Part shown: positions 55,428 through 63,445 of the stretch, piece by piece | Layout: each line of letters opens with the position of its first letter | How positions within the stretch are numbered: position 1 is the stretch's first letter | Assembly: GCF_017502485.1 (NCBI RefSeq) | Contig: NZ_JAFVUX010000011.1 | Span: 1-64,000, forward strand | Direction of reading: 5' to 3' | DNA: 64,000 nucleotides | Source of the DNA: Helicobacter sp. | GTDB lineage: Bacteria; Campylobacterota; Campylobacteria; Campylobacterales; Helicobacteraceae | Made by a program: the position numbers and the translations under genes | Notes under the pieces: generated by a model | What the model was told of the DNA's origin: nothing | The model's database searches: none | The model's input: only the letters and a program-made list of their open reading frames with translations

Positions 55428-55898
55428 CTAAAATAGTGAACTTGAGAGATTGAAGCTCAAAAGTGTAGGATAAGTTTTACTAAGCTTTTGGCAAATCTGC
55501 GAGCTTGGCACAGGCTGGACTCTCACTTGCAAGCTTTGGGCGGTAATGTCAATCATCACGCAGTTATTGGCTACATCTTGCACACCATCTTTCCCAAGTC
55601 GCACACCATTGCCCTGAGCCACCCAGCGAGTAGGAGATAGCCCAGTAGTTTGCATAATGAAAGCGCCATCAAGGGGTCTTGCGCTTAGATCCTGCGTGAG
55701 TGCTGCTACTTGCACGGAGCTAATGACTGCTTGTATATCGCTATTTACTGCCGCATAGAGTGCATCTGTACGCGTGGCGACAAGCTTTGGGATCGCAACT
55801 GCTGCCAATATCCCAACCACAGCTATCACAAACACAAGTTCAATCAAACTAAATCCACCGCTCACCCTAAGCTTTGGCGCGTGGATTCTAGCGCGCAT
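55428..55898 (-). CDS. Prepilin-type protein (type II secretion/type IV pilus-like pseudopilin)
   Basis: 156 residues. A class III signal GGFSLIELVFVIAVVGILAAVAIPKL (prepilin cleavage after Gly, with Phe, Glu at +5 and a long N-terminal helix) is followed by a soluble C-terminal domain with Cys at about 117 and 136 (NNCVMID, SSQICQKL). ATG 55898 overlaps the stop of mtnN by one base. Helicobacter uses such proteins in few known systems; the partner prepilin peptidase and assembly genes are not here. Confidence 0.88.
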   Translation of the reverse strand: MRARIHAPKLRVSGGFSLIELVFVIAVVGILAAVAIPKLVATRTDALYAAVNSDIQAVISSVQVAALTQDLSARPLDGAFIMQTTGLSPTRWVAQGNGVRLGKDGVQDVANNCVMIDITAQSLQVRVQPVPSSQICQKLSKTYPTLLSFNLSSSLF

Positions 55899-56590
55899 TA
55901 CACAAGCCTATCGACCATCTTTTTGACAAAATCTGCGCCAATCTTAGCCGAAGACTCCAAGAACTCATCAAAGCTCACATCAGCACTCCCATCGGCATTA
56001 TCACTAATAGAGCGCAAAATACAATACGGCACTTTAAAGCTATCGCACACCACTGCCACACTCGCCCCCTCCATCTCCACTGCCGCTGCGCCAAAGTTAT
56101 CGACAATCCACTGCTTTTTCTCTTTGTTGTGGATAAAGACATCGCCTGAAGCGATTATGCCCTCTTTTAGCGTGATATTAGATTCTAGAGCCACTTGCCT
56201 AGCGATGGCATTTAGATTCTCATCAGTCTCGATAAATACCCGACTCTCTGGAATGAAGCCTAACGGGTGTCCAAACGCGCTAATATCCACATCATGCTGA
56301 CATAGTTTAGTCCCAAGTAGCAAGTCCCCCACTGCTAAATCTTCCCGCAAACCTCCAGCCACCCCACAGAAAATGACCGCATCACAACCATAGCGCAAAA
56401 TCATCGAGCTAGCCGTGATAGCAGCATGCACCTTGCCAATCTTGCTATAAGCGATATGTATCTCTGCGCCTTTATATAGGCTATGGTAGAACGAATTGTT
56501 TCCTGTGGCTGTGAAGCGATTCGTCGAGAAAGCCTTTACAAGTGGCGTGATTTCTTCTTCCATTGCCCCTATAATGCCTATTTTTTTCAT
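55898..56590 (-). CDS. mtnN: 5'-methylthioadenosine/S-adenosylhomocysteine nucleosidase
   Basis: 230 residues. KIGIIGAMEEEITPLV, AVIFCGVAGGLREDLAVGDLLLG, VEMEGASVAVVCDSFKVPYCILRSISDNAD mark the MTAN/Pfs family with catalytic Glu and Asp. It removes adenine from MTA and SAH (feeding LuxS) and, in Helicobacter and Campylobacter, also from 6-amino-6-deoxyfutalosine for menaquinone. The ATG overlaps the fabD stop (TGATG), so it is translationally coupled. The mtnN-fabD order is the one I recall in H. pylori. Confidence 0.95.
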   Translation of the reverse strand: MKKIGIIGAMEEEITPLVKAFSTNRFTATGNNSFYHSLYKGAEIHIAYSKIGKVHAAITASSMILRYGCDAVIFCGVAGGLREDLAVGDLLLGTKLCQHDVDISAFGHPLGFIPESRVFIETDENLNAIARQVALESNITLKEGIIASGDVFIHNKEKKQWIVDNFGAAAVEMEGASVAVVCDSFKVPYCILRSISDNADGSADVSFDEFLESSAKIGADFVKKMVDRLV

Positions 56591-57522
56591 CACTGCTGAT
56601 CCAATTGTGAGATGGATTCTTGTAGGGTTTGGGTGTTGGCGATTGTTAGCGTAGGCTTTTGACTTAGGCGTTTGTTTAAACCCTTTAGCACGCTATTATG
56701 CCCTAGCTCGATATAAGCATCGATATGCTCATCAACAGCAAGGATTGACTGCTTATATAACACGGGAGAGATAAGCTGCAAGCGCAGAAGTTCGTAGGCT
56801 TGCTCAGCGGTGTCATAGGGCTTTGTCGTGGCATTTGAGATGATAGGTAGCGCGAACTTGGGCTTTAGATACTCACGCAAAAGCTCCCCAAATGGCTCGC
56901 ACATAGATTCTAGCAGGGGGCAGTGCGAGGCGACCGAAATAGGTAGCAACAACGCTCTTTTAGCTCCTAAGGCTTTAATGGACTCTTCTATGCTAGCCAG
57001 ATCGCTCTTCTTTCCCGCTAGCACGATCTGCCCATCGCCGTTGTAATTGGCACACCAAACACTTTTGCCCTGATTACGCCACGAGCTCGTGGCTTCTTCT
57101 GCCACCTCATCGCTAACCCCTACGATAACCATCATCCCCGCATCTTTACCATCGCACGCCTTAGTCATCATCTCTCCGCGCGCTTTGGTGAGCCTAAGCC
57201 CATCTTCAAATCCCACGCCTAGCGCTACACACAGCGCACTTATCTCACCAAGCGAGTGTCCTAAGGCAAAATGCGCAAGAAGAGGAGACTCTTGCTGCAA
57301 GATTGTGTGCGCGATTTGACTTACAAGGAAAATCGCTGGCTGGGTGTATTGCGTTTGATTAAGCAGGTCGTTTTCTTCAAAAAGTAGCTTTTTGAAGTCA
57401 AGCCCCAGCACATCACTAGCAGTCTCAAACATCTCCTTTGCTACGCCGAAGTTCTCATAAAAATCCTTGCCCATTCCTATGGCTTGAGAACCCTGCCCCG
57501 GGAAAACAAAAGCATATCTCAT
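56590..57522 (-). CDS. fabD: Malonyl-CoA:ACP transacylase
   Basis: 310 residues. It loads malonyl onto ACP for fatty acid synthesis. FVFPGQGSQAIGMGKDF, TQYTQPAIFLVSQ, LGHSLGEISALCVA with catalytic Ser, and SVASHCPLLESMCEPF with the active His are all present. ATG 57522 is about 7 bases after AAGGA (TTG 57525 possible). First of a minus-strand run fabD-mtnN-pseudopilin. Confidence 0.95.
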   Translation of the reverse strand: MRYAFVFPGQGSQAIGMGKDFYENFGVAKEMFETASDVLGLDFKKLLFEENDLLNQTQYTQPAIFLVSQIAHTILQQESPLLAHFALGHSLGEISALCVALGVGFEDGLRLTKARGEMMTKACDGKDAGMMVIVGVSDEVAEEATSSWRNQGKSVWCANYNGDGQIVLAGKKSDLASIEESIKALGAKRALLLPISVASHCPLLESMCEPFGELLREYLKPKFALPIISNATTKPYDTAEQAYELLRLQLISPVLYKQSILAVDEHIDAYIELGHNSVLKGLNKRLSQKPTLTIANTQTLQESISQLDQQ

Positions 57523-57614
57523 CAATAATCCTTGATCAATGTTATTGTAAATAAATGGGGTTGCATTGTAGCAAGTTACCGCTTATTGTCAAATAAGTTT
57601 GTGTTGGTGCGTGG

Positions 57615-59657
57615 CTAGAGCATCTCTTTTATCATTGCTTCAAACATCGCCCTATTCATATTCTCGTGCAAAATTTTGCCGTTTTTCACACACCATATTT
57701 GCCAATCTTGCCCCACTTTTACAGGTAAATAAAAGATATATCCCGTGATTTTACTAGCACTTAAATATGCCTTTTTTAGCCTTTGTATCTTTTGCATATA
57801 AGCGTCTTTTTCTATGCTTTGAGATTTACTCACATTCACACTTTTTACTTCAAAAATGTGGATTCTATCTCCCTTGTCTTTAAAGATGAAGTCTGGGTAG
57901 CTCACGCGTTTTCTCTCATCGTAATATTCATATTTTATATTTGATTTATCTATGAAGTTTTTGCCAAAAAGATAGATTTTCTCCCCATTTATCTCTATGT
58001 GTTTAGCACAAGTTTTAGCAAGATTTTTAAGGATAGCACACCACTCTTTTTCCGCTTTAGAATCAAGTCCAAACTCATCATTATCACTTCCCCATATCCA
58101 GCTCTCACTCCCTATGCTAAACTCACTCTCTTCATAGAAGCTATACACATCTTCGCGTATTTCCACGCACTTAGATTCTAAATATTCATCATAGTTTTCT
58201 ACCGCGCTTTTTACTTTATTTTTAATAGAATCCAAGCTTGCACTAAAGCTATAAAAATCCCTAAACTCCCTCACATATTCTGCGTATTTTTCTCTCACTT
58301 TATCATCGCATTTTTGTATCTCTCTATAAGCTTGAAAAATGGACTTTTTAAACTCATATTCTTGCAAGGGGCTAATGCAAGATTCTATATCAATATGCTC
58401 TTTTGGCACTTCTTTATACATAGTCGCATAAAAGGGGCGAAACTCTTTTATAATCTCATTTGTTTGCTCTTTATACAAATTATCATAGATTTGCTTCTCC
58501 CCTTTTAGCCACACTTTTTTCTTGCCATTTTCTTTAGGCATTATCCCATAGATATATGCCTTGCTAAAGACTTTTTGCGTGTTAGAATCTAGTCTTTCAA
58601 ACTCTTTTAGCATAGGATTTCTCCTAACTCTCCCAATCACTTGCATATCTAGGCTACTTGACTTAGAATCTCGCACTTGATAAAGCATACAAGCCCTAGG
58701 CATATCAAAGCCCTCTGTTATCACCATTTTGAAAATCACCACATCAATAAATGAGCTATTTTCCTTGACATATTTTTGCCATAGGGCTTTGTTTTTTACC
58801 TTATCTAGTCTTGTGTTTGTCTCATAGCCTTTTTCTTTCTCCACAAAGCACACCCATCTTAAGCCCATTTCTTCTACGACTTTTTTGATGATTTCTAGCT
58901 CATTTTCTGCCTTGCCTTCATTAGATATTTGCACGATAAAGCAAGGATTTATCCCTTGCTTTGCATACACTTCTCTCAATTCTTTAAACTTCTCTAGTGC
59001 TTCTGCCAAGTCTTCTTGTAAATCTCTCTCACTATCCCCACACCACTCTACAGATTTTATAAGCCCTGCTTCCACCGCTTCACTCTCTTTTATCTCTACA
59101 TCAAATGTATCATTTTTTGGCGTAGCAGAAAAATGCAAGATTTGCGTGAAATACTCTTGCAATTCATTTTCTAGCTTATTTGTAGCAATATGTGCTTCAT
59201 CGCGGATTAAAATAATTTTTTTACCACTTTCTTTTATGTTTTGTAGAAACTTTAGCAATGCCTTTTCTTTATAGATTCTACTGCCTTTTGTAAATTGATT
59301 AGTGGGTAAAACATACACATTCGCATTTGTATCAATATCTAGGCTATATTCTGTATTTTTGCTATTTTCCGCACCACTACTTATGTAAAAAGGCTTTAAC
59401 TTTGGATAAATACACGCATTTGCTAATTCTACAAAGCTTTCATAATTTTGTGTCGCTAGCTTACCCTTTGAAAGTGTGGATACAAGAAACACAACTTTAG
59501 AGTTAAAATCTAGCATTGCATTCATAAAAGCTGCCATCATTCTTGTTTTACCACTGCCTGTGGGGGCTTTTAGCGTTATGTCCTTTTGATTTTGCTTTGC
59601 TAGATAGAGCAAGCTTTGCACCGCGTTTTCTTGCAGTTCTAAGGCAGCTTGTGTCAT
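57615..59657 (-). CDS. res: Type III restriction enzyme, Res subunit (system 2)
   Basis: 680 residues. Walker A APTGSGKTRMM (34-38), DEAH box (LIRDEAHIAT), FSATPKN, and helicase motif MQVIGRVRRNP; the C-terminal nuclease has RVSYPDFIFKDKGDRIHIFEVKSVN, a PD...ExK pattern. ATG 59657 directly abuts the mod stop (59658-59660). Shorter than the system 1 Res. It can only act with the Mod encoded upstream, so Mod phase switching should decide whether this enzyme cuts. Confidence 0.9.
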   Translation of the reverse strand: MTQAALELQENAVQSLLYLAKQNQKDITLKAPTGSGKTRMMAAFMNAMLDFNSKVVFLVSTLSKGKLATQNYESFVELANACIYPKLKPFYISSGAENSKNTEYSLDIDTNANVYVLPTNQFTKGSRIYKEKALLKFLQNIKESGKKIILIRDEAHIATNKLENELQEYFTQILHFSATPKNDTFDVEIKESEAVEAGLIKSVEWCGDSERDLQEDLAEALEKFKELREVYAKQGINPCFIVQISNEGKAENELEIIKKVVEEMGLRWVCFVEKEKGYETNTRLDKVKNKALWQKYVKENSSFIDVVIFKMVITEGFDMPRACMLYQVRDSKSSSLDMQVIGRVRRNPMLKEFERLDSNTQKVFSKAYIYGIMPKENGKKKVWLKGEKQIYDNLYKEQTNEIIKEFRPFYATMYKEVPKEHIDIESCISPLQEYEFKKSIFQAYREIQKCDDKVREKYAEYVREFRDFYSFSASLDSIKNKVKSAVENYDEYLESKCVEIREDVYSFYEESEFSIGSESWIWGSDNDEFGLDSKAEKEWCAILKNLAKTCAKHIEINGEKIYLFGKNFIDKSNIKYEYYDERKRVSYPDFIFKDKGDRIHIFEVKSVNVSKSQSIEKDAYMQKIQRLKKAYLSASKITGYIFYLPVKVGQDWQIWCVKNGKILHENMNRAMFEAMIKEML

Positions 59658-61799
59658 TTACTCCCCCTTTTTTGTAGAATCTAGCTTTTTGTCATTGCGA
59701 GATTTTGCATTAGCAAAATCGTGGCAATCCATAGAATCCATATCGCTAAAATCTACTTTTTCACTAGATTCTAAATGCTTATTATTTCGCACCCTAAACC
59801 CTGCACCCACCCATAAAGGCGTAGATTCTAAACTCTTGCAAGTGGCTTCAAAGTTCTCACACACCCACTTAATCTTTTCTTGTTTGGAGTGTGTAAAGTC
59901 CTTGCCATAGAGCTTTTCATCAATCTTATCAAAAATGTTTAAGTCTGTATCGCTTAGAGATTCTATCTCTAGCACTTCTAGCCCATCGCCATAGGGCGTA
60001 TTTTTCTCAAGCCATTTGAAGTTTGTCCCACCATCATAGCAAGAGCCACTCATTATGCGTTTTAGTCGCTTTGTAGTTACATCTTTTGCTATGCCATTGG
60101 GATTTATGCTTGTTTTTTCATTGTTTGTTACTAGGATACATTTTCTATTTCCGCCATCTTCGCGGTTGAGTTCCATTACGGCGTGGGCGGTGGTGCCAGA
60201 GCCAGCAAAGAAATCTAAAATAATTTCTTGGCATTCGTCTTTTGGCGATAAATGCGGGAGCGACGAAAAAGTGCGGCGGTCATTACCCTTTAGGTAACTC
60301 CCTTGCACTTTTTCTTGCAACCCACATTTCTCATCCAAAATACTAGAATGCCATTTGCTTGTAGATTCTGCTTCTGCCTTTGTCTCTTGCTCCCCTTGCA
60401 TTGTCAATCCAGAATCTAGATTCTGGATTTCTGCATTTCTCTGCAAAATCTTAGAATCATTATTGCTTGTAATTTCTGCTTTAAAATCTATGTCGGTAGA
60501 ATCCACCTTTTTAGATTCTAGGCTATGCGGCGAGATTCCCCCCCCCCCCGTCGTTGTGGCGGTGGTATAAGCCCCTTTGTCATTGCGAGATTTTGCATTA
60601 GCAAAATCGTGGCAATCCATAGAATCTACTTGTAAATCCACATAATCACTAGGGTTTGTTGTAGCGTGTCTTAGAATCTCTTTTATAAAATGTATAGGTT
60701 TGGGATAGGCAAAGTTTTCTACAAATCCTATATCTTTTGCTTCCTTTGTAGCCACTTGATTCATATAAGCATTATCTACAAATTTTAGGCTATCAAAAGT
60801 CCTTTGCTCTGTTTGCAAATCTTTCAAATAGCGTTTATAAATAAAGCCCCTTTCATTGTCTTTATGCTCTTTTTTAAAGCAAATTCGCCCTTCATCAATA
60901 TGCTTTTGCATAGTGCTTTGAGAAAAAAGCCAAAATCGCCCCTCTGGTGGATAATCCTCCTTGCCTGTGTAGGGATTTTTCACGGCAAAATAGCCCGTTT
61001 TCATATCGCCACTTTTGGCAGATGGGTCAGCGCTGACCCATCTGCCATTAGGGTCATTATCGGGGTTTTTATATCCGCTCAAATCTTTTTCTCCCCCTAA
61101 CAAATTTATATTTGCCCTATCCTTTGCATAGCAAAGTAAAAATTCGTGTTGATAGTTTAAGCCTGTTTTTGCATCGTTTGTCGTGCTTTTTGTCTTGCGG
61201 ATAAAATCCCCTACAAAATTCCCTTCCCCAAAGACTTCATCAAAAAGTCCTTTGACATAGGCTTGATTCCTATCATCTATACTACAAAATATCACGCCAT
61301 CATCTTGTAAAAGCATTTTAGCAAGGCTTAGGCGTGGGTAAAGCATTGATAAAAGATTATCGCGTGTTATGGCGTTATCATAATTTGTGTGCGCAAACTC
61401 CCCTAAATCATCTTTACCATAAGGCGGGTCTATGTAGATGACTTTTACCTTTCTTTTGTAATTTATAAGTAGGTTTAAAAGGGCGGGGTAGTTGTCGCCG
61501 ATAATGAGTGTATGACTCTTGCCATTTGTAGATTTAAAGCTTAGCTTCTCGTTTTTTTTAAAATACTTTATCGTCCCATCGCTCTTTTCTAATCGCACAT
61601 CAAAGTGAAAGCCTGTGCGTTTTAGACTCATTCCTAAGGCAGATAGCTTTAGCACTTCTTCTTTAGATTCTGCATTTTCTATGAGTTTAGTGAGAAACTC
61701 GGCATTTTCTTTTTCTAAAATCTTATCTTCTTGCCTTTGCTTGATTTTTGCTATTTGCTCTTGTTTTAGCTCATCTAAGTTACTTTGTGGATTTTGCAT
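59658..61799 (-). CDS. mod: Type III DNA methyltransferase, Mod subunit (system 2), with G12 tract and repeat insert
   Basis: 713 residues, in frame as sequenced. Motif IV DPPY at 124-127, motif I DFFAGSGTTAHAV near 530. Between them residues about 388-526 are an insert of low-complexity text holding a palindromic repeat (VDSMDCHDFANAKSRND) and a G12 tract on the coding strand (GGGG at 418-421). The C terminus carries a second copy of the same peptide. Both repeats are identical 40-base DNA elements (59691-59730 and 60579-60618). Loss or gain of one G would end translation before motif I. ATG 61799 follows AAGGAAG. Confidence 0.92.
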   Translation of the reverse strand: MQNPQSNLDELKQEQIAKIKQRQEDKILEKENAEFLTKLIENAESKEEVLKLSALGMSLKRTGFHFDVRLEKSDGTIKYFKKNEKLSFKSTNGKSHTLIIGDNYPALLNLLINYKRKVKVIYIDPPYGKDDLGEFAHTNYDNAITRDNLLSMLYPRLSLAKMLLQDDGVIFCSIDDRNQAYVKGLFDEVFGEGNFVGDFIRKTKSTTNDAKTGLNYQHEFLLCYAKDRANINLLGGEKDLSGYKNPDNDPNGRWVSADPSAKSGDMKTGYFAVKNPYTGKEDYPPEGRFWLFSQSTMQKHIDEGRICFKKEHKDNERGFIYKRYLKDLQTEQRTFDSLKFVDNAYMNQVATKEAKDIGFVENFAYPKPIHFIKEILRHATTNPSDYVDLQVDSMDCHDFANAKSRNDKGAYTTATTTGGGGISPHSLESKKVDSTDIDFKAEITSNNDSKILQRNAEIQNLDSGLTMQGEQETKAEAESTSKWHSSILDEKCGLQEKVQGSYLKGNDRRTFSSLPHLSPKDECQEIILDFFAGSGTTAHAVMELNREDGGNRKCILVTNNEKTSINPNGIAKDVTTKRLKRIMSGSCYDGGTNFKWLEKNTPYGDGLEVLEIESLSDTDLNIFDKIDEKLYGKDFTHSKQEKIKWVCENFEATCKSLESTPLWVGAGFRVRNNKHLESSEKVDFSDMDSMDCHDFANAKSRNDKKLDSTKKGE
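59691..59730. repeat. 40-base palindromic repeat in the mod C terminus
   Basis: GTCATTGCGAG, inner hairpin GATTTTGC/GCAAAATC, then CGTGGCAATCC. It is identical to 60579-60618. In frame on the minus strand it encodes DCHDFANAKSRND. Confidence 0.93.
60538..60549. repeat. Homopolymer C12 (G12 on the mod strand)
   Basis: Twelve consecutive C on the plus strand, flanked by GAGATT and GTCGTT. Translation of the mod gene is in frame with n = 12 (ACG, three GGG, GGA). It is the expected slip-strand site for on/off switching. Confidence 0.95.
60579..60618. repeat. 40-base palindromic repeat in the mod insert
   Basis: Identical to 59691-59730, about 890 bases away in the same orientation, so homologous recombination between the two could remove 888 bases in frame (888 = 3 x 296). 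It lies 29 bases from the C12 tract. Confidence 0.93.
61016..61047. repeat. Perfect 32-base palindrome inside mod
   Basis: TGGCAGATGGGTCAGC is followed at once by its exact complement. It encodes GRWVSADPSA in the target-recognition region of Mod; this residue run is otherwise expected in type III Mods. Confidence 0.9.
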
Positions 61800-62000
61800 C
61801 CTGCTTCCTTTAGTTTGCTAATAATTATGTCCTGTCATTATGCGCGTATCTTTGTGAAAATACCCTTAAGTCTTCTTAACTCTTTTGCTCCTTAGCAATC
61901 TCCTACAACAATATTTGCAAAATTTTGGCGTGGAGAGAAGTTATACATTCTTCAAGTGCAATAAGCTAGCATTGCACATCAAGTATTAGGGCGGTGGACT

Positions 62001-63311
62001 ATGGTGCTATGGGTGTTTGTAGCGATGATGGTGTGTTTATATTGGCGACCTTTTTGCTTGCCTTTGTGGGTGTATAGCACTCTTGGAGCTTTGGCGTGCG
62101 TGATGATCTCTGCGCTAGATTCTAGCGATATTATGCATGTGTGGGCTATGGTGTGGGATAGCACGCTAACACTTGTGGGGCTTATTATGCTAGCTGTTAT
62201 GCTAGAAAAGCTGCTGTTTTTTGAGTATGTGGCGATGCTTTGTATCCGCGTGCTAGGGACTAAGGGAGCTTGTGGCTATGTTTGCCCTCGCGCTAGATTC
62301 TATGTGTTTCTCGTGCTTTTTGGTGGAGGTCTGGGCGCGGTGTTTGCCAATGATGGGGCGATTTTGATTCTCACACCATTTATCTTGGCACTTTTTAAAG
62401 TGCGCAGAGATAGTGGGCATAATAGCGGGGCTTTCACTCCACTTGTGGTGTGCTTGCTGGCTGTGTGCTTTGTGAGTGATTTTGCTTCAAATACCTTTGT
62501 GATCTCAAACCTAACCAATATCATCACTGCGCAGTTTTTCTCCATTGATAGCAGAGACTTTACAAGAGCGATGCTCCTACCACAAGCAAGCATTCTACTA
62601 GCGTGCTTGGGGCTTTATGTGCTTGTGAGGCGGTATTTGCCACCGATTTTGCGCTTTTATGACTATGGAGAGAGAAGCCTGATGACAAAGGGTGGCTTTA
62701 TATTTTGCCTTGGGGTTTTGGGGATACTGCTACTTGGTGTACTGCAGGGCAGAAGCTTTGGCGTGCCTTTGTGCGTGGTGGTGGCAGTGTGCGTGGGAGC
62801 ACTGCTTCTGTATGGCAGGCTTAGGGTTCTATCTTGTCTTAAGAGCGCACCCTTTGGGATCGTGGTATTCTCTCTGGGGCTTTTTATTGTGGTCTTTAGC
62901 GTGCAGAAAGCCTATCCCTTGCAAAATCTACTCTCTAGCGTGCCTTTGGGGATCTTTAGCGTGGGAGTGATTAGCTCGCTGGGATCAAGCCTTATCAACA
63001 ATCTTCCCGCGGTTATGCTTGGTAATCTTGCTTTGGCGGACTTTATGGGGCTTGGAGCTGTAGATTCTAGTGTGCTAGATTCTGCTCTGCTAGCATCTAA
63101 AGAGCTGCTTATTTACGCGCATTTACTAGGCTGTAATGTCGGCTCAAAGCTCACGCCAATTGGCTCTCTTGCTACTTTGCTCTGGCTTTTTAGCCTTAAA
63201 CGATATGGAATCTACATTAGCTTTTGGCAGTATATGCTAGTGGCATTGCTTGTCGTGCCTTTTGTGCTTTGTGTGGGACTTTTGGGGCTCTATCTCTACA
63301 CGCTATTGTAG
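62001..63311 (+). CDS. arsB: ArsB-family arsenite efflux transporter
   Basis: 436 residues, about 11-12 membrane helices. Family signatures: FANDGAILILTPFILAL, SNTFVISNLTN, SSLGSSLINNLPAVMLGNLAL, and GCNVGSKLTPIGSLATLLWL. It exports arsenite or antimonite across the inner membrane. No arsR, arsC or arsA lies next to it. The ribosome site is unclear; the upstream gap of about 200 bases separates it from the divergent mod gene. Confidence 0.9.
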   Translation: MVLWVFVAMMVCLYWRPFCLPLWVYSTLGALACVMISALDSSDIMHVWAMVWDSTLTLVGLIMLAVMLEKLLFFEYVAMLCIRVLGTKGACGYVCPRARFYVFLVLFGGGLGAVFANDGAILILTPFILALFKVRRDSGHNSGAFTPLVVCLLAVCFVSDFASNTFVISNLTNIITAQFFSIDSRDFTRAMLLPQASILLACLGLYVLVRRYLPPILRFYDYGERSLMTKGGFIFCLGVLGILLLGVLQGRSFGVPLCVVVAVCVGALLLYGRLRVLSCLKSAPFGIVVFSLGLFIVVFSVQKAYPLQNLLSSVPLGIFSVGVISSLGSSLINNLPAVMLGNLALADFMGLGAVDSSVLDSALLASKELLIYAHLLGCNVGSKLTPIGSLATLLWLFSLKRYGIYISFWQYMLVALLVVPFVLCVGLLGLYLYTLL

Positions 63312-63445
63312 GAGCTAGGAGCTTGGTATTTTTAGCTAGCATTTGCGCGTGCCTGCAAATAGATAGTGGCTTCTAAGATTCTCTATGCTAGAATCTACTT
63401 CTTACCAAAATCGTATTAAAAGCTTAGATTCTAGGGGCGTGGAAG

